IMG/VR virus record: IMGVR_UViG_3300022868_000893
Location: 1 to 36,952 of that record
Length of the DNA: 36,952 nucleotides
Reading direction: 5' to 3' (one strand)
Source: a virus
Within the stretch, counting starts at the first letter, position 1. Every line of letters begins with the position of its first letter. Of the stretch, positions 15,008-21,740 are shown piece by piece. The notes under the pieces are model-generated. The model saw only the letters and a program-made list of their open reading frames with translations, was not told where the DNA came from and did no database searches. The position numbers and the translations under genes were made by a program.

Positions 15008-15648
15008 TAATCGTGGGCGGTGGCTATTCAATAAAAGAGGGAATTGAGAATAATCTTTGGGAAAAGATAAAAGATAAGAATGTATGGTCTTTAAATTTTG
15101 CTTTTAAGTTTATGCCCTTTATTCCAACTAAACAAATCTGGGCTGACACAAGCGTTTGGGAAAAATGTAAAGATGAATTATTAGAATTACATGATAAGGG
15201 AGCTCAATTAGTTTGTAGAAATTATGGTGGCTATGAAGATTATCCTTTTATAGAGAAGTATGATGTTAATTGTTTTGAGTATAAGGGAGCACAAGCTGAT
15301 AAGGAATTATTTATTGGTAGGATGGGATTGGTTGGATTGTTTGCAATATCTTATGCCGCTAAATTAGGATATGATACAATATACTTATTAGGCTATGACT
15401 TTGGTGCTCCAAATATTAGAGAACAAAAAACACATTTTTATCAAGAAGAAGATGCTAATATAAATGCTGGGGCATATGGCAAAGCAGGAATATATTGGGA
15501 TGGACTATATGAACTTAGACATGAAATAACGGATTTTAAAAAATTTAAAGATGATTTAGGATATAAAGTGTACAATGTAAGCAAGGAATCAAACATACCA
15601 CAGTTTGAAAAGATTTCGTATGATGATTTCTTTGATTACATAAAATAA
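14995..15648 (+). CDS. DUF115 / Maf-like putative glycosyltransferase
   Basis: ATG at 14995 with TTGGAG six bases upstream; an in-frame TTG at 14983 is less likely because it is part of that site. The 217-residue product starts VIIVGGGYSI, a nucleotide-binding loop, and has AAKLGYDTIYLLGYDFGAP at ~121-139. That segment is characteristic of DUF115, the MptE/flagellin-modification (Maf)-like fold related to sialyltransferases. GKAGIYWDGLYELR later in the chain is also family-like. It probably handles a CMP- or nucleotide-linked sugar; donor and acceptor are unknown. Confidence 0.6.
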   Translation: MREVIIVGGGYSIKEGIENNLWEKIKDKNVWSLNFAFKFMPFIPTKQIWADTSVWEKCKDELLELHDKGAQLVCRNYGGYEDYPFIEKYDVNCFEYKGAQADKELFIGRMGLVGLFAISYAAKLGYDTIYLLGYDFGAPNIREQKTHFYQEEDANINAGAYGKAGIYWDGLYELRHEITDFKKFKDDLGYKVYNVSKESNIPQFEKISYDDFFDYIK

Positions 15649-15686
15649 TATGCTAAAATATTTTCTTTATTAATGGAGGACACACA

Positions 15687-16298
15687 ATGAATATACTGCT
15701 ATTGATTGACAAAAACGATATAAAAAGAAAGTTTTTAAACAAGGGATTGGTCCAACGAGTAACAGAGCAATTTGTTTTAAAAAAACACAATGTAAGTATT
15801 TTTACTTCAGATGAAGAAGCTAAAGTTAAAATAAATAAAAAATATTTATTGGATGTTCCTTCACTATCAGAAGCTCTTGATATAGTTAGAAAGAAAGATG
15901 ATGACTTTGTATTAATAACTAAATTAGGATTATCAAATATTGATTTTGATAAGTTATTTATATACCACAAAGGACACAACGAAGATTGTACATTAGTTTG
16001 TAGAAATTTAGTTAAAGGAAAAACAACTCCAGTATACAAACTTAACAGTGAGAAATATATTACTGGGGTAAATAAAAAAAGATATGCTAGTTGTGGTATT
16101 TATATTTTTAAAAGCTCAGTTAAATTTTCAAATTTAAAATCATTAAGTTCTTTGGTGAATCATTTAATAGATTCTAATAAAATAAAAGGATTTATTCATG
16201 CAGGTTATTACAGTGATGACGAGTTTAAAATAAAAGGTATAGAACATAAGTTTAAAAGGAGAGAGTATCTAAGTGGGAAAGACTTTTCGAAAAGGTGA
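15687..16298 (+). CDS. Sugar nucleotidyltransferase-like protein, partly degenerate
   Basis: A 203-residue protein with GGAGG before its ATG. The second half reads like a sugar-1-phosphate nucleotidyltransferase: YASCGIYIFKSSV (133-145) corresponds to the 'N-x-G-I-Y-x-F' strand, and the following LSSLVNHLIDSNKIKGFIHAGYYSDDEF to the 'L-x-x-L-x-x-x-x-x-x-x-G-F-x-x-x-G-Y-W-x-D' end. The N-terminal G-x-G-x-R loop of active enzymes is not present in standard form (MNILLLIDKNDIKRKFLNKG). It may be a remote or degenerate GDP-mannose-type synthase that feeds the epimerase at 13211. Confidence in the fold is moderate, in activity low. Confidence 0.5.
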   Translation: MNILLLIDKNDIKRKFLNKGLVQRVTEQFVLKKHNVSIFTSDEEAKVKINKKYLLDVPSLSEALDIVRKKDDDFVLITKLGLSNIDFDKLFIYHKGHNEDCTLVCRNLVKGKTTPVYKLNSEKYITGVNKKRYASCGIYIFKSSVKFSNLKSLSSLVNHLIDSNKIKGFIHAGYYSDDEFKIKGIEHKFKRREYLSGKDFSKR

Positions 16299-16431
16299 TA
16301 ATTGGACCAACAAATTTAAAAACAAGATTCATAAAGATAAAACTAAATTAAAACAAAAAAGAAGATTAAGAAAAATAGTTAATCCAAATATAAAGATAGA
16401 TATTTCAGAGGAGGAATTTTTAGATGTCTGA
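16273..16431 (+). CDS. Small basic protein, hypothetical
   Basis: A 52-residue ORF from a GTG (AAGGAGAG about ten bases upstream) whose stop overlaps the following connector gene by eight bases. It starts MGKTFRKGDNWTNKFKN, is strongly basic in its first two thirds and acidic at the end (ISEEEFLDV). Short basic phage proteins beginning M-G-K-T-(F/Y)-R are common, but their function is not known to me. The overlaps on both sides support its being translated. Confidence 0.5.
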   Translation: MGKTFRKGDNWTNKFKNKIHKDKTKLKQKRRLRKIVNPNIKIDISEEEFLDV

Positions 16432-17011
16432 AACAAATGAATTATATAAAGCAATAGATGTAGAAACCTTATTGAATTTAAGTGCTAATTCTGTAAGTGA
16501 TGATATGTTAGATATAGCACAAAAGCAGGTTGAGGAATTATTAGCTAAAGATTATGGAATTGCTAAATCTAAAACAGAAGCTTTTTATTTATATGAAAAA
16601 ACAGATATAGTGAAACTAAAGCATCAAAATATAATTGCAGTTTCAAGTCTTACAATAGAAGATGTAGATGAAGATGGCTTATCAGAAGATGACCATGAGT
16701 TTTATGTTTTTAAAGAAGATGGGATTATTAAATGTAGTTCATTCACTACTCTAAAGACTATTACAATAGTATATACATATGGGAATTGTACTGTTGGAAC
16801 ATTAGATAAATATCTACAATTATTATTTATCTTAAAACAGATAATTCTTACCAACCCTAGTTTAATTACTAAAGAAGCAATTTCAGAAAAAGTCGGAGAT
16901 TATACAATCAAGTATAATGTAACCGAACTCACCCAAAGACCACAAATGATAGATAAAGCTATTCAAGATGTAATATCTGTTATGGATGGCAACGATTTAT
17001 TCTTTCTATAA
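16424..17011 (+). CDS. Head-tail connector-like protein (gp6/gp15-like)
   Basis: A 195-residue protein with GAGGAGG nine bases before the ATG. An N-terminal helical part (LLNLSANSVSDDMLDIAQKQVEELLAKDYG) is followed by strands (AFYLYEKTDIVKLKHQNIIAVSSLTIED, then KTITIVYTYGN) and C-terminal helices. This resembles head-completion adaptor proteins that dock under the portal, in which beta strands with 'xYxYG' follow a helix bundle. The assignment is by overall pattern and by position in the structural region, not by a diagnostic motif. It is the last gene before a strong promoter that opens the replication module. It is separated from the capsid gene by the glycan cluster. Confidence 0.5.
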   Translation: MSETNELYKAIDVETLLNLSANSVSDDMLDIAQKQVEELLAKDYGIAKSKTEAFYLYEKTDIVKLKHQNIIAVSSLTIEDVDEDGLSEDDHEFYVFKEDGIIKCSSFTTLKTITIVYTYGNCTVGTLDKYLQLLFILKQIILTNPSLITKEAISEKVGDYTIKYNVTELTQRPQMIDKAIQDVISVMDGNDLFFL

Positions 17012-17025
17012 TAGAACCTTCGGTT

Positions 17026-17081
17026 TACCACATAAAAAAATAATGAAACTAATAGTTGACATTTTGTTTAGTTATGTGGTA
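17026..17081. promoter_or_regulatory. Perfect 10-bp inverted repeat, candidate operator
   Basis: TACCACATAA (17026-17035) and its exact reverse complement TTATGTGGTA (17072-17081) flank a 36-base spacer that contains the -35 box. The right arm overlaps the first bases of the -10 box. Such a layout suits a repressor that binds both arms or bends the DNA between them. The arms are among the few G/C-containing words in this gap. Confidence 0.55.
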
Positions 17082-17085
17082 TAAT
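17056..17085 (+). promoter_or_regulatory. Consensus sigma70-type promoter
   Basis: TTGACA (17056-17061), an 18-base spacer and TATAAT (17080-17085), preceded by TGG as an extended -10. Both boxes match the consensus in all six positions. It lies 48 bases before the first gene of the replication module (ATG 17133) and is the best host-type promoter in the window. Confidence 0.9.
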
Positions 17086-17132
17086 CTTATTAGATAAAGA
17101 AATGATTCTTTATTAAAACAAAGGGGAACAAA

Positions 17133-17336
17133 ATGAAAATAGATAAAGAAAGAAAAAATAGAATACTATTTTACATTGAAGATATGAAAAGTAATTTAGA
17201 CACCCAGAAAAAAATATATAAAATACAAAAAGAGAAAAAAGCTGTATATCAAATGTCAAGAACTAAAATAATGATAGTTAAGGCTAAGTTAGATTATGAA
17301 AATGCTAAAAAGTTATTAAGAAGTTTAACTAAATAA
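17133..17336 (+). CDS. Small helical protein, first gene of early operon
   Basis: A 67-residue, Lys-rich, probably all-helical protein (pI high) with AAGGGGA before the ATG. It has no Cys, no membrane segment and no recognisable family motif. It is the first gene behind the consensus promoter, which is where early host-takeover proteins are often placed in phages. Basic helices such as KERKNRILFYIEDMKS and KAKLDYENAKKLLRS could bind nucleic acid or a host protein; this is inference. Confidence 0.55.
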   Translation: MKIDKERKNRILFYIEDMKSNLDTQKKIYKIQKEKKAVYQMSRTKIMIVKAKLDYENAKKLLRSLTK

Positions 17337-17348
17337 AGGGGAAAGAGA

Positions 17349-17582
17349 ATGAGTATAGAACAAATAGTAAAAGAAAAGAAGGCAAAAGCAAAGAGGAAGA
17401 ATTTTAAAAATATTACTACTAAAGCTAACAAAGAAAAAAGGAGAAAGTTTGTAAATTATACTTGCTCAAAATGTAAAAGAGAGTATCATATACAAGTAAA
17501 TCGTAAAGAAGCTTGGGAAGAGGTAGATTTGAAAAAGCATATTTGCCCAATATGTAGTGCAACAAAAATAAGAAGAATATAG
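17349..17582 (+). CDS. Small zinc-ribbon protein
   Basis: A 77-residue protein. The basic N-terminal 35 residues (EKKAKAKRKNFKN, NKEKRRKF) are followed by a zinc ribbon: YTCSKCKREYHI, a 20-residue loop, then HICPICSATK. The four Cys make a Cys4 site. The layout suggests a small nucleic-acid-binding or transcription-related protein. GGGGA lies shortly before the ATG, 12 bases after the previous stop. Exact role unknown. Confidence 0.6.
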   Translation: MSIEQIVKEKKAKAKRKNFKNITTKANKEKRRKFVNYTCSKCKREYHIQVNRKEAWEEVDLKKHICPICSATKIRRI

Positions 17583-17616
17583 TTTACAAATATTGAAACA
17601 TAATATATAATATAAT
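17583..17616 (+). promoter_or_regulatory. Promoter with copy 1 of the repeated AT element
   Basis: TTTACA (17583-17588), 17-base spacer, TATAAT (17606-17611). The -10 is embedded in ATAATATATAATAT (17600-17613), a word that recurs exactly at 19045, 21485, 24214 and 32764. It precedes the gene at 17642 by about 30 bases. Confidence 0.65.
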
Positions 17617-17641
17617 TAACCAAATAAAAAGGAGAAGCAAA

Positions 17642-17974
17642 ATGAATTATAATGAACTAACAAAGAAGATATGTGATAATGATTATGAAACAAAGTTACC
17701 CTATCCCATGTATTCAGATAAGAAGAGACCAAAGGATGATACAATTAAGGATAAAGAAATTAAAAATGCTCATCGTGAAGATGCTAGAAGACTAATTAAA
17801 GAATTTGAAAAGGATTGTTATACATATACTTCTGAAAAATTAGCTATAAGCAATTACCCAGCATTTAAATTTGTATTTGATGAAGCTTGGGAAGAAGGAC
17901 ATTCTGAAGGATATTTAGGGGTTTTAAATTACTTAGATAACTATTTAGATATGATAAAAAGATATATTAAATAG
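17642..17974 (+). CDS. Hypothetical protein, early region
   Basis: A 110-residue protein with GGAG before the ATG. It is highly charged: residues 20-65 are rich in Lys, Asp and Glu. The C-terminal half contains NYPAFKFVFDEAWEEGHSEGYLGVLNYLD, which predicts helices with many aromatic residues. I do not recognise a family. It is the first gene after AT element 1 and leads into the recombination-mediator-like and sigma-like genes. Confidence 0.5.
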   Translation: MNYNELTKKICDNDYETKLPYPMYSDKKRPKDDTIKDKEIKNAHREDARRLIKEFEKDCYTYTSEKLAISNYPAFKFVFDEAWEEGHSEGYLGVLNYLDNYLDMIKRYIK

Positions 17975-17992
17975 AAAGGAGGAAATGTTAAA

Positions 17993-18433
17993 ATGAGTGA
18001 AGATAAAAAAGTAAATAAATTTAAAGAGTTAGCAGAAAAAGTTTTACTTGAGACTAAAGAAAGCAGAACTGAACTGGATAAATTAGATACTAAATTGTAT
18101 CAAGAAGATTTAACTTCAGAAAGTTCTTTAGAGATGGCAAGAAAAGCAGCAGGGCATGGTAATTTTATTTTAAAGAAGTATATTAAAATAAAATCATTGA
18201 TGCTTAATTCTAAAAATAATAAGCATTCAGAATTAAAAATTGAAGCTGCAAAGTCAGGAGATAAATTTGTTAATGCTACTGCAGATAGAGAAGCTTCAGG
18301 ATATGTTAATGATTTAAGGTTAGTAAGAGATATACTGGAAGCTTACGTAACTGCAGCTAACAATGTAGTTTCAGTTTGTAGAATGCATAGAATAGAAAGA
18401 CAAAGTGATGAGGCTATTTCAGCAAATCTATAA
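17993..18433 (+). CDS. Helical protein, possible recombination-mediator (UvsY-like)
   Basis: A 146-residue, all-helical protein with AAAGGAGG ten bases before the ATG. The N-terminal coiled-coil-like region is followed by EMARKAAGHGNFILKKYIKIKS, a basic stretch KLKIEAAKSG-like (ELKIEAAKSGDKF), and the closing DLRLVRDILEAYVTAANNVVS. The order and size resemble small phage recombination-mediator proteins of the UvsY type, which load the RecA/UvsX recombinase on SSB-coated DNA; a RecA and an SSB are encoded downstream. The resemblance is in layout only, so this is a weak inference. Confidence 0.35.
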   Translation: MSEDKKVNKFKELAEKVLLETKESRTELDKLDTKLYQEDLTSESSLEMARKAAGHGNFILKKYIKIKSLMLNSKNNKHSELKIEAAKSGDKFVNATADREASGYVNDLRLVRDILEAYVTAANNVVSVCRMHRIERQSDEAISANL

Positions 18434-18455
18434 CCAAAAGTAAGGGAGAAGTGAA

Positions 18456-19055
18456 ATGGATAAATTGACTACTTTAGCAATTGACTATCAAACAACTCAC
18501 AATCAAGATGCTGTATCAGAAATTCAAAAAATGATATTCCCACTAATCAGGAACTTAATGCACAAGTGGCATTTTGATAATTTTCCACAAATAATAAAGC
18601 AAGAATTAATTGAAGATTCTCAACAGTTAGTTCTTGCTAAATGTTTAAATTCTTATGATACATCAAAAGGTAATTGTAAATTCACTAGTTACTTTATGAC
18701 CTCGTTAAACTTTTTTCTTAGAAGCCAATATATGAAGTATTTCCAAAAAGGTAAATCTATCTCTAAAAGGAATGGAGAATTTAAGAAGTCTTCTTTAGAT
18801 GAATTATGTGCTATAAATAATTCATTCTTGGATAAACAATTTGAGGATACCACCATAGATATTAAAAAAGAAGTAAATGTAAAGTTTATGTTAAAAGCTA
18901 TTAAAAAGTTAACTGCTAAAGATAGAAAATTTCTTGAAGATTGTTATTTAAATAAAAAAACAAATAAGGAAATTTATAGTAAATATAAGCTACGGCACTC
19001 TACATTAGAAAAAAATAAAAATAAACTTGTACTTTTCTTAAAAAATAATATATAA
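18456..19055 (+). CDS. RNA polymerase sigma-70-like factor
   Basis: A 199-residue protein with GGGAG before the ATG. Residues ~20-95 look like sigma region 2: IFPLIRNLMHKW, EDSQQLVLAKCLNSYDTSKG, then CKFTSYFMTSLNFFLRSQY (the 'D-S-x-Q ... Y-D-x-x-K-G ... F-x-x-Y' pattern). Residues ~145-195 (IKKLTAKDRKFLEDCYLNKKTNKEIYSKYKLRHSTLEKNK) fit region 4 with its helix-turn-helix. This would bind host RNA polymerase core and direct it to phage promoters. The AT-rich repeated element overlaps this gene's own 3' end and four other gene junctions, and is a possible target. It could instead be a sigma-like regulator that has lost promoter recognition. Confidence 0.7.
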   Translation: MDKLTTLAIDYQTTHNQDAVSEIQKMIFPLIRNLMHKWHFDNFPQIIKQELIEDSQQLVLAKCLNSYDTSKGNCKFTSYFMTSLNFFLRSQYMKYFQKGKSISKRNGEFKKSSLDELCAINNSFLDKQFEDTTIDIKKEVNVKFMLKAIKKLTAKDRKFLEDCYLNKKTNKEIYSKYKLRHSTLEKNKNKLVLFLKNNI

Positions 19056-19061
19056 TATAAT
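19045..19061 (+). promoter_or_regulatory. Repeated AT element, copy 2
   Basis: ATAATATATAATAT followed by AAT. It overlaps the last codons and stop of the sigma-like gene and lies 53 bases before the primase-helicase start. TATAAT is at 19051-19056; TTGTAC at 19027-19032 is a weak -35 at 18-base spacing. Confidence 0.55.
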
Positions 19062-19113
19062 TTTATAAATAGTTAAAAAGGTTAAATAGATAAATAGATA
19101 AAGAATAGAGAAA

Positions 19114-21366
19114 ATGAAAATAAAGAATCTAGGAAATTTACTGAACCAAGTAAAACCTTATTTAAAAGAATACTTAGAAGATGTAGGAACTGAATTTACA
19201 GAAACTCATTTTCAATGCCCAAATAGAAAAGAGCATACAAACCAAGATGAAACAGTAGCCTGCAACTTCTATCCTGATAGTGAGCATTTTAAGTGCTTTG
19301 TATGTAATGAGAATGGAGATATATTTAATGCTTGCCATTTGCTAGAAGGCAGACCATTAAGTGGTAAAGGATTCATAGAAGATAATGTATTATACTTAGC
19401 TAAGAAATATAATATAACCTATGAACTAGAACAAGAGACCCCAGAAGAAGTAAACTTTTTTAAAGCCCAAAAATTTCTAGAGAGTATTATAAAAGTAGCT
19501 AACAATTATTTAATTGCTAAACAACCAAAAGAAATAAAAGATTACATAATAGAAAGAAAATGGAAGAAGGCAGTTAAATCCCACCAATTAGGATATTTAA
19601 AAGACTCCACTAAATTAAAAGAAGCATATAATAAATTATATAAAAAATATATAACTAGTGATTCAATAATTAATATTTCTTATTCTTCAATAATTAATAG
19701 AATACTTTACCCAGTAAGAAATGCTTACGGTTTAATTGTAGCATTATCTTCTAGAAGAATAAATGAATCAGGTATAAAGTACCAACACCATGTAATTAAA
19801 AAATCAAGTAAACCAACGAACGTTTTACTTAATTTAGATAAAGCAAGAAACTTTACTAAAGTTTACTTAGTGGAAGGTGCAAGTTCAATTTTTACTTTAG
19901 CAGAACATAAAATAGACAACACCGTAGCAGTACTGGGTTCTAGTTTAGCTGAAAAGCATTATGAGTGGTTAGTTAAAAATGGGATTAAAGAATTAGTATT
20001 TTGTTTTGATGGAGATGAAGCAGGAATTAAAGCAACATCTAAAGCAATTAAAGTAATTCAAACCAAAAATGAAATAAAAGTTTTAATAAAACAACTCCCT
20101 AAAAATTTAGACCCAGATGATTTAATTAAAGCAAAAGGGATTAAAGCCTTTATTGATTTAGAAGAAATTCCAATCTTTGAATTCCAATTAGCTAAATACA
20201 AAGAAGACGAAGAAAAGATTTATAGGGATTCATTATTTGAAATTATAAGTAATGTAAACGATGCTTTATTAAAAGAAAAACTAATTGGACGCATAGTAGA
20301 AGAAACCAAAGTACTTAAAACTTCAATCTTAGAAGAACTTAAAAAATTTGAAAGTAAAAATGATTTACTTCAGGGAATTACTACAGCAGAATATCTTGAA
20401 GAAGGTTACATATTAGAACAAGAAGTAGATAAGTTTGATGAACTAAGATGGAAGACCGAAGATTTAATTGGATTGAAAACAACGCATCCTTTATTTGATT
20501 TAGAAATGGATGGATTACAAAACGGATTACATATGGTTGGTGGAAAATGGAATGTGGGTAAATCTGCCTTTTGTTTAGATTTAGCTTTAAGGTTATTAAG
20601 AGATGAAAAGAATTACTTATTATATTTTTCAATAGATGACCCATCAGTATTTAAAACAATTCCTAGAATGATTGCAAATTTATCAGGTGCTACAATCAAT
20701 CAGGTATTAAAACCAATAAGAGGAATTGAAAATAATGAAACAATGGATTCAGAAACAAAACAAGAATTATTAAATTGTACTGAAGCAGCAATTAAAGAAA
20801 TTAGAAATTGCTCAAATAGATTTTCTTTAAGAGATGCTAAGTATGGGCAAGGGTTAGATTTCATAATTAAGAAAATTAGATTATGCAAGCAAAGGGCTTT
20901 AGATTTAAATAATAAAAACCTAGTAGTGTTTATTGATTTCCTGCATATGATTAAAGTACAAAATAAACAAGATACAGAAAAGCTAATTAGAATAGCAGAA
21001 GAATTAAAAGCATGCTCCACTTTATATGAATGCCCAATAGTAACTACAGTAATGGGAACTAAATCAGGAATGTCTGTTAAAAGTTTAAATGATGATTCAA
21101 TTAAAGGTGCAGTTGAATTACAATATGAAGCAGATACAATCCTATTATTGGAATCAGATTTTTATGAAAAGAATTCAAAGATGTATTACTATGATATGGA
21201 AGGGGAGGCTAAACCAATAGTATCAGTTAATGTTTCAAAGAATAAAGTAAGTGGTTTTAAGGGAAAAATATTTTATAAATTCTTACCAGACCAATCAAAA
21301 TTTACAGAATGTGAAGAAGAAGAACAACAAAAATTTAAAAAGAGCTCAATCTCTTATGACCTTTAA
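19114..21366 (+). CDS. Primase-helicase, bifunctional (CHC2 + TOPRIM + DnaB-type)
   Basis: A 750-residue fusion comparable to T7 gp4. N terminus: zinc-binding CHC2-type finger with C35-P-N, H41, then CFVC (C61, C64). Middle: TOPRIM primase core with VEGASS (E254) and FDGDEAG (D299, D301). The VEG motif is followed by an unusual ASS instead of the common Y-x-D. C-terminal part from ~460: RecA-fold helicase with Walker A GKWNVGKS (477-484), FSIDDPSVFKT, and VVFIDFLHMIKVQNK as Walker B, plus the DnaB-like AVELQYEADTILLLESD. It unwinds and primes at the replication fork. The ribosome binding site is weak. A second DnaB-type helicase is encoded at 34069, so this phage carries two. Confidence 0.88.
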   Translation: MKIKNLGNLLNQVKPYLKEYLEDVGTEFTETHFQCPNRKEHTNQDETVACNFYPDSEHFKCFVCNENGDIFNACHLLEGRPLSGKGFIEDNVLYLAKKYNITYELEQETPEEVNFFKAQKFLESIIKVANNYLIAKQPKEIKDYIIERKWKKAVKSHQLGYLKDSTKLKEAYNKLYKKYITSDSIINISYSSIINRILYPVRNAYGLIVALSSRRINESGIKYQHHVIKKSSKPTNVLLNLDKARNFTKVYLVEGASSIFTLAEHKIDNTVAVLGSSLAEKHYEWLVKNGIKELVFCFDGDEAGIKATSKAIKVIQTKNEIKVLIKQLPKNLDPDDLIKAKGIKAFIDLEEIPIFEFQLAKYKEDEEKIYRDSLFEIISNVNDALLKEKLIGRIVEETKVLKTSILEELKKFESKNDLLQGITTAEYLEEGYILEQEVDKFDELRWKTEDLIGLKTTHPLFDLEMDGLQNGLHMVGGKWNVGKSAFCLDLALRLLRDEKNYLLYFSIDDPSVFKTIPRMIANLSGATINQVLKPIRGIENNETMDSETKQELLNCTEAAIKEIRNCSNRFSLRDAKYGQGLDFIIKKIRLCKQRALDLNNKNLVVFIDFLHMIKVQNKQDTEKLIRIAEELKACSTLYECPIVTTVMGTKSGMSVKSLNDDSIKGAVELQYEADTILLLESDFYEKNSKMYYYDMEGEAKPIVSVNVSKNKVSGFKGKIFYKFLPDQSKFTECEEEEQQKFKKSSISYDL

Positions 21367-21518
21367 ATTTGCGTTCTAAGGGCTTATCCTTATATACCCA
21401 TAGAAGCCTATTAAAGCCTCAAAAAAGGCTTCAAACAAGGGCTGAACAGGGGTTAACAACTATATCTAAGCCATTATAGCATTAATAATATATAATATAC
21501 TTAAAAAGGAGGTATATA
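21367..21518. other. Structured intergenic region between primase and polymerase genes
   Basis: 152 bases without a gene, the largest gap in the replication region. It holds a hairpin TAAGG/CCTTA (21377-21381 with 21388-21392). AAGCCT (21414-21419) pairs with AGGCTT (21426-21431). GAAGCCT (21403-21409) can pair with the same right arm, AGGCTTC (21426-21432), so two alternative stems compete. Several AAGGGCT-like words repeat. There is no T-run for an intrinsic terminator. An origin of replication or an mRNA leader is possible; the sequence alone does not decide. Confidence 0.4.
21485..21499 (+). promoter_or_regulatory. Repeated AT element, copy 3
   Basis: ATAATATATAATATA, 20 bases before the ATG of the gene at 21519 and just before its AGGAGG. 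TATAAT is at 21491-21496. No -35-like box at a usual distance, so if it is a promoter the element itself must carry most of the information. Confidence 0.55.
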
Positions 21519-21740
21519 ATGAAAATAGAAATTTGGGAACCAAGGTGGCATGATAGAAAGGTATTAGTAGCAAAATATAAAGTAAAGTCTGGAATAAATG
21601 AAATAATATTTACAAAAGCAAAAAGCTTAAAAGATAAACTATTTAAAATGGATGAAAGGGAAATAAAAAAATATCCAATAGTATCAAATGGAAAAATAGA
21701 TTGTTATGCTATTCCTTTAGATAAATTGGAGCAATTATGA
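21519..21740 (+). CDS. Conserved small phage protein, function unknown
   Basis: A 73-residue protein with AAGGAGG before the ATG. It reads as a compact alpha/beta domain: IWEPRWHDRKVLVAKYKV, NEIIFTKAKSLK, YPIVSNGKIDCYAIPLDKLE. Small phage and bacterial proteins with W-x-P-R-W-x-D-R near the start and N-G-K-x-x-C-Y near the end seem familiar, but I know no function for them. The ATGA overlap with the polymerase gene that follows implies coupled translation, so a replication-accessory role is plausible. Confidence 0.55.
   Translation: MKIEIWEPRWHDRKVLVAKYKVKSGINEIIFTKAKSLKDKLFKMDEREIKKYPIVSNGKIDCYAIPLDKLEQL

Noticed and set aside
15653-16039. A 128-residue frame on the - strand
   Set aside because: It is antisense to the nucleotidyltransferase-like gene, Ser/Leu/Phe-rich, without a ribosome binding site, and no other gene in the window is on the - strand.
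17012-17032. Small hairpin AACC-TTC-GGTT after the connector gene as a terminator
   Set aside because: A four-pair stem without a T-run is too weak; the bases that follow belong to the operator-like inverted repeat.
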